From Candidatus Portnoyibacteriota bacterium (GTDB lineage: Bacteria; Patescibacteriota; Minisyncoccia; RBG-13-40-8-A; JAUWHN01), in NCBI GenBank assembly GCA_030605865.1, contig JAUWHN010000001.1, forward strand, positions 1-8,222: a stretch of DNA of 8,222 nucleotides. The letters are read 5' to 3'. Below the pieces are notes generated by a model. It ran no database searches. It had not been told where the DNA came from and saw nothing but the letters and a program-made list of their open reading frames with translations. Of the stretch, positions 5,586-8,222 are shown one piece after another (within the stretch, counting starts at the first letter, position 1; every line of letters begins with the position of its first letter). Both the position numbers and the translations under genes were made by a program.

Positions 5586-6298
5586 TATTTTGTTGCCACT
5601 AAAAAAATATTAGCAAATTTTTTTCCTCTTTCTACTATCTTTAATTCTTTTATTTTAAACCCCGCCTCTTCAACTAATTTGGCTAATTCTCTTTTGGAAA
5701 AAGCATGTAAATAACGATGTGCTAAAATTTTTCCTTGGTTATTTTTCCAGGGGATAAATATATCCTTAAAATCTAATTCTGTTTTTTTTCTAGAAATCTT
5801 GCTTAAAAGCCATTTGAAGATATATTTAAAAACAATTTTTCTTTTACCTATCCATAAATACCAGATAGTTAGAATTAAAATCCCATCTTTCTTTAATGTA
5901 CGCCTAAACTCCTTTAATAATTTTATACGCAAGTTCTTAGACGGAATATGGTGAATAGTAGCAATACAGCAAATAACATTGAAAAAAGAATCAGAAAGGG
6001 GTAAGCTTAGTCTGTCAAGCAACCTAAAATCATGTCTGGGAAAATTCTTTTTGGCGATTTCAAGGATTTTAGAAGAAGTGTCTGTTCCAATATATTTAAT
6101 CTTTTTATCTTTAAGTATAAGCAAAAGGCGGCCGTGTCCGCAGCCCCAATCTAAAACTTTATCTCCATCTTTAATGTAGTTTTTAATTTTCTCCAGTTCA
6201 GGCCAAAAAAATCGTCTTTTTAAAAAAAAGTGTTCAGCGATTTTCTCGTAATCTTTTTTGGTTTTCTCTATTAAATATTGAGCGTATGATGGTTTCAT
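5585..6298 (-). CDS. Class I SAM-dependent methyltransferase, Trm9/ALKBH8-like (candidate tRNA wobble cm5U methyltransferase)
   Basis: This is a 237-residue Rossmann-fold methyltransferase. Motif I is VLDWGCGHGR (48-57), the acidic ribose-binding end of strand 2 is GTD (71-73), and LDRLSLPLSDSFFNVICCIATIHHIPS (94-120) covers motifs II-III. Three further blocks resemble yeast Trm9 and the ALKBH8 methyltransferase domain rather than a generic enzyme: YEKIAEHFFLKRRFFWP (17-33; Trm9 has YNEIASHFSQTRYKPWP), DIFIPW (179-184; Trm9 DVFVPW) and HRYLHAFSKREL (194-205; Trm9 RYYHLYREGEL). Trm9 methyl-esterifies carboxymethyl-U34 made by Elp3 in tRNA. The elp3 gene lies divergently 120 bp away, which supports this role, but the substrate is inferred. 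Its stop overlaps the glycosylase start by one base. An A8 run on the coding strand (5782-5789) is a possible slippage site. Confidence 0.8.
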   Translation of the reverse strand: MKPSYAQYLIEKTKKDYEKIAEHFFLKRRFFWPELEKIKNYIKDGDKVLDWGCGHGRLLLILKDKKIKYIGTDTSSKILEIAKKNFPRHDFRLLDRLSLPLSDSFFNVICCIATIHHIPSKNLRIKLLKEFRRTLKKDGILILTIWYLWIGKRKIVFKYIFKWLLSKISRKKTELDFKDIFIPWKNNQGKILAHRYLHAFSKRELAKLVEEAGFKIKELKIVERGKKFANIFLVATK

Positions 6299-6308
6299 GT
6301 ATATTATT

Positions 6309-6390
6309 AGTATTTCAGTATTGTTTTTCGCTCATTCTCGCCCGCCCAGCGGCGGGCTCTGAGGTTTCGGAAAAACAATACTGAAATACT
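6309..6390. repeat. Long inverted repeat with GC-rich central hairpin in the divergent spacer
   Basis: Perfect 21-bp arms, AT-rich and containing the ATACTGAA motif, lie at 6309-6329 and 6370-6390. Between them is a second, GC-rich hairpin with 7-bp arms, GCCCGCC (6340-6346) and GGCGGGC (6351-6357), loop CAGC, flanked by a short CTCA/TGAG pair. The whole 82-bp element fills most of the spacer between the methyltransferase and elp3 and could fold as a cruciform or, in RNA from either strand, as a long hairpin. No coding potential is seen. It could be a small non-autonomous mobile element or a regulatory structure for both genes. Confidence 0.9.
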
Positions 6391-6401
6391 GAAATACTGA
6401 A
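6378..6401. repeat. Three tandem ATACTGAA octamers upstream of elp3
   Basis: Three exact copies of ATACTGAA follow one another and run out of the right arm of the inverted repeat, ending 17 bases before the elp3 start codon. The left arm carries the reverse complement of about one and a half units. The array explains part of the inverted-repeat symmetry and is of the kind that changes copy number by replication slippage, which could alter spacing in front of elp3. Confidence 0.85.
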
Positions 6402-6418
6402 ATAAATGTTTCTATATA

Positions 6419-7975
6419 ATGATGAATTCAGATTATGAAAATCTAATAATCAAAAAATTAATTCAGAAAAAGGTTAAAACCACTGAAGAATTTTTTGCTA
6501 TTCAAAGAAAATTATCTAAGGAATATAAAAACCCTTTTTCTTCTAATATAAAGCTACTAAAAGCATACCGCGATTTAGTTGTAAAAGGCAATATTAAACC
6601 CAATTCAGTTTTAGAGAATTTGCTAAAGACCAGGAAAATTCGGACTCTCTCCGGGATTGCCTCAATTACCGTAATCACAAAGCCATATCCCTGCCCCGGT
6701 AAATGCCTTTACTGTCCAGATGAATTAGATATGCCCAAGAGCTATCTCGCTAATGAACCAGCTTGCATGAGGGCAGTTTTAACCAAATTTGACCCCTACA
6801 AACAAGTTGAAGCACGATTAAACTCTCTAGCCATGACTGGCCACGCAACCGACAAAATTGAGTTAATTGTTTTAGGCGGCACCTGGTCAGCTTATCCCAA
6901 AAATTACCAAACTTGGTTTATAAAACGCTGTTTTGATGCTGCAAACAACAAGCTTTCCAAAAATTTAAAAACAGCCCAAAAAACAAATGAAAGGACAAAA
7001 CATAGAATTATCGGCCTGACCTTAGAAACCCGGCCGGACTACATAACAGTTAAAGAATTAAAAAGAATGCGTTGGCTGGGTTGTACGCGGGTGGAATTAG
7101 GAATCCAGAGCATTTACGACGATGTTTTGAGATATAATAAACGCGGACATGATGTAGATGCAATTATAGATGCAACTAAATTTCTCAAAGATGCTGGTTT
7201 AAAGGTTACTTACCATATGATGTTGAATTTGCCAGAATCAACCCTTAAGAAAGATGAAAAAATGTTTGAAGAGCTATTTTCTAATAGTAATTTCCAACCC
7301 GACCAACTGAAAATCTATCCTTGTGCGGTTTTAAAAACTTCTCCTTTGTATAAACTTTGGAAACAGGGAAAGTATAAACCCTATTCAGAAAAACAATTAA
7401 CTGATTTACTTATTAGAATCAAGAAAAAAATCCCGCCTTATGTTAGAATAATCAGAATTATTCGTGACATTCCGTCGCAAAGTATTATTGCTGGCAGCAA
7501 GACTACTAATCTTCGCCAAATTATCAAAGATAAAGCCGGTAATATTTGTAAATGTATTCGCTGCCGCGAGCCGCGAGAAGAAGTTGCTAAAAAATTGAAA
7601 TTATTTCGCCAAGATTATCCTGCTTCGGACGAAAAAGAAATATTTTTAAGCTATGAAGATCCTCAAAGAAAAAATATTTATGCTTTTTTACGGTTAAGAA
7701 TTGGCAAAAATTGGACACTGTCTGTCTTAAAAAATTCTGCCTTGATTCGTGAACTTCATACCTACGGCCGAGTTGTTCCAATTAAAGCCAAATCTAAAAA
7801 AGCTGCCCAACATAAAGGGCTGGGCAAAAAATTAATGGAGGAGGCAGAAAAAATCGCTAAAAAAGAATTCGGGTTTTCTAAAATGGCCGTGATTTCCGGC
7901 ATCGGCGTCCGAGAATATTATCGAAAGTTAGGGTATAGACTAAAAGATGAGTATATGATTAAGGGCCTTGCCTAA
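6419..7975 (+). CDS. elp3: Elp3: tRNA uridine-34 carboxymethylation enzyme, radical SAM + GNAT
   Basis: This 518-residue stand-alone Elp3 uses a radical-SAM centre and acetyl-CoA to add a carboxymethyl group at C5 of wobble U34 in tRNA. After the N-terminal region (1-75), the 4Fe-4S cluster motif is PYPCPGKCLYCP (89-100; C92, C96, C99). Then come VLGGTWSAYP (151-160), LTLETRPDYI (200-209), RVELGIQS (224-231), the SAM-region MMLNLPEST (267-275, where many Elp3s have MPGLPG or similar), RIIRIIRDIPSQSIIAG...TTNLRQ (343-366) and the zinc-type CKCIRCREP (377-385). The GNAT part has RELHTYGRVVPI (444-455), the acetyl-CoA loop QHKGLGKKLM (464-473) and GIGVREYYRKLGY (494-506). The length is close to archaeal and yeast Elp3. 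No other Elongator subunits are visible, as is usual in prokaryotes. The start ATGATG is the first after an in-frame TGA at 6398. No Shine-Dalgarno is seen. Confidence 0.96.
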   Translation: MMNSDYENLIIKKLIQKKVKTTEEFFAIQRKLSKEYKNPFSSNIKLLKAYRDLVVKGNIKPNSVLENLLKTRKIRTLSGIASITVITKPYPCPGKCLYCPDELDMPKSYLANEPACMRAVLTKFDPYKQVEARLNSLAMTGHATDKIELIVLGGTWSAYPKNYQTWFIKRCFDAANNKLSKNLKTAQKTNERTKHRIIGLTLETRPDYITVKELKRMRWLGCTRVELGIQSIYDDVLRYNKRGHDVDAIIDATKFLKDAGLKVTYHMMLNLPESTLKKDEKMFEELFSNSNFQPDQLKIYPCAVLKTSPLYKLWKQGKYKPYSEKQLTDLLIRIKKKIPPYVRIIRIIRDIPSQSIIAGSKTTNLRQIIKDKAGNICKCIRCREPREEVAKKLKLFRQDYPASDEKEIFLSYEDPQRKNIYAFLRLRIGKNWTLSVLKNSALIRELHTYGRVVPIKAKSKKAAQHKGLGKKLMEEAEKIAKKEFGFSKMAVISGIGVREYYRKLGYRLKDEYMIKGLA

Positions 7976-7996
7976 AGATGTTTAAAGTGGTATATT
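7968..7996 (+). promoter_or_regulatory. Candidate promoter of the DUF4446-like gene, overlapping the elp3 stop
   Basis: A -35-like TTGCCT (7968-7973) runs into the elp3 TAA. A 17-bp spacer follows, then an extended -10, TGGTATATT (7988-7996). Transcription would begin near 8003, giving a leader of about 22 nt with a purine-rich GGAAGG (8009-8014) ten bases before the ATG. Unlike the minus-strand promoters in this window, this would give a leadered mRNA with a Shine-Dalgarno-like site. The TGGTAT core is the same as in front of the LOG-like gene. Confidence 0.5.
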
Positions 7997-8024
7997 GTTT
8001 ATATGCCCGGAAGGCAATAAAAAT

Positions 8025-8222
8025 ATGAACGATTTTATTATTTTTCTAAAAGCCAATTTTTATCTGATTGCTTCAATAGTAATTTTGGTTTTATTAGCTT
8101 GGAGTGTTTTCTTACAGGTCCGGCTGGAAAAAACCCGAAAACGGATTAAGATATTCTTTGAAGGAAGAAAAACCAAAGACTTAGAAGAGGTGATTGCCGA
8201 ACAATTAAAAAGAACGAAGAAA
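8025..8222 (+). CDS. DUF4446-like membrane-anchored protein, N-terminal part (3' end outside window)
   Basis: Sixty-six codons are visible before the window ends. An N-terminal membrane anchor spans about residues 9-31 (KANFYLIASIVILVLLAWSVFLQ). A basic, helical cytoplasmic stretch follows with VRLEKTRKRIKIFFEGRKTK (32-51) and DLEEVIAEQLKRTKK (52-66), likely the start of a coiled coil. One membrane helix followed by 'K-I-FFEG-K-KDLE-V--EQLKR-K' is the pattern of DUF4446 proteins, found in Firmicutes and widely in Patescibacteria, with unknown function. The ATG is preceded by GGAAGG at ten bases. The gene is co-directional with elp3, 49 bases after its stop, and may also be read from the elp3 transcript. 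Confidence 0.65.
   Translation, partial: MNDFIIFLKANFYLIASIVILVLLAWSVFLQVRLEKTRKRIKIFFEGRKTKDLEEVIAEQLKRTKK

Noticed and set aside
6415..6420. Perfect TATAAT just before elp3
   Set aside because: It overlaps the ATG itself, so transcription from it would begin inside the gene past both candidate start codons; no -35 is seen. It is probably a chance match in AT-rich DNA.
8003..8020. Five-codon mini-ORF (MPGRQ) beginning near the predicted start of the DUF4446 transcript
   Set aside because: It contains the GGAAGG Shine-Dalgarno-like site and is very short. There is no sign of regulatory codons or alternative hairpins, so it is most likely a by-product of the ribosome-binding site.
1..8222. 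UGA recoding (as in Gracilibacteria/Absconditabacteria)
   Set aside because: All long genes read through without internal TGA, tryptophan is TGG, and every complete gene ends in TAA; the standard code suffices.
1..8222. tRNA, rRNA, transposase or prophage genes
   Set aside because: No cloverleaf, rRNA-like stretch, or transposase/integrase motif was recognised on either strand.

Overview
The window is AT-rich bacterial DNA with short spacers, abutting or overlapping genes, TAA as the stop of all eight genes whose 3' end is visible, and TGG for tryptophan (no sign of UGA recoding). The mix is a bacterial-type MetK next to a stand-alone Elp3, a stand-alone beta-CASP metallo-hydrolase, a tiny EF-Tu-domain-II-like protein, an HAAAP-type permease and a DUF4446 protein. 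That mix, with SD-poor starts, best fits a Candidate Phyla Radiation (Patescibacteria, probably Parcubacteria-like) genome. This placement is an inference from gene content; no rRNA or tRNA is present to settle it.

Layout. Positions 1-6298 are all minus strand and read right to left: a class I methyltransferase (5585-6298) overlapping a 3-methyladenine DNA glycosylase (4971-5585); metK (3754-4914) with its own sigma70-like promoter; two adjacent palindromes (3695-3752); a beta-CASP MBL-fold hydrolase (2291-3640); a LOG/SLOG-like protein (1725-2267); a repeat-rich spacer; then a tight run of EF-like protein (1345-1632), amino-acid permease (205-1341) and the start of an O-antigen-ligase-like membrane protein (1-202). 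From 6419 the plus strand carries elp3 (6419-7975) and the first 66 codons of a DUF4446-like protein (8025-8222). A 120-bp divergent spacer between the methyltransferase and elp3 holds a long inverted repeat.

How the genes may work together. Elp3 is the radical-SAM/GNAT enzyme that builds the carboxymethyl group on wobble U34 of tRNA. The divergent methyltransferase does not look generic: its N-terminal YEKIAEHF, its IHHIPS, and above all its C-terminal DIFIPW...HRYLHAFSKREL block resemble Trm9/ALKBH8, the enzyme that methylates cm5U34 to mcm5U34. The pair therefore reads as a minimal, eukaryote-like wobble-uridine pathway in a bacterium, with metK close by making the SAM both enzymes use. 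This is the main hypothesis of the window.

A second theme is small repeats. There are heptamer/octamer arrays (AAGCTAC, ATACTGAA, TTTAGGG) and GC-rich palindromes. They sit in spacers and also inside the DNA glycosylase gene, where they appear to have added two in-frame segments. A third theme is promoters whose -10 box ends only 8-9 nt before the start codon (metK, the beta-CASP gene, the LOG gene), which predicts leaderless or near-leaderless mRNAs.
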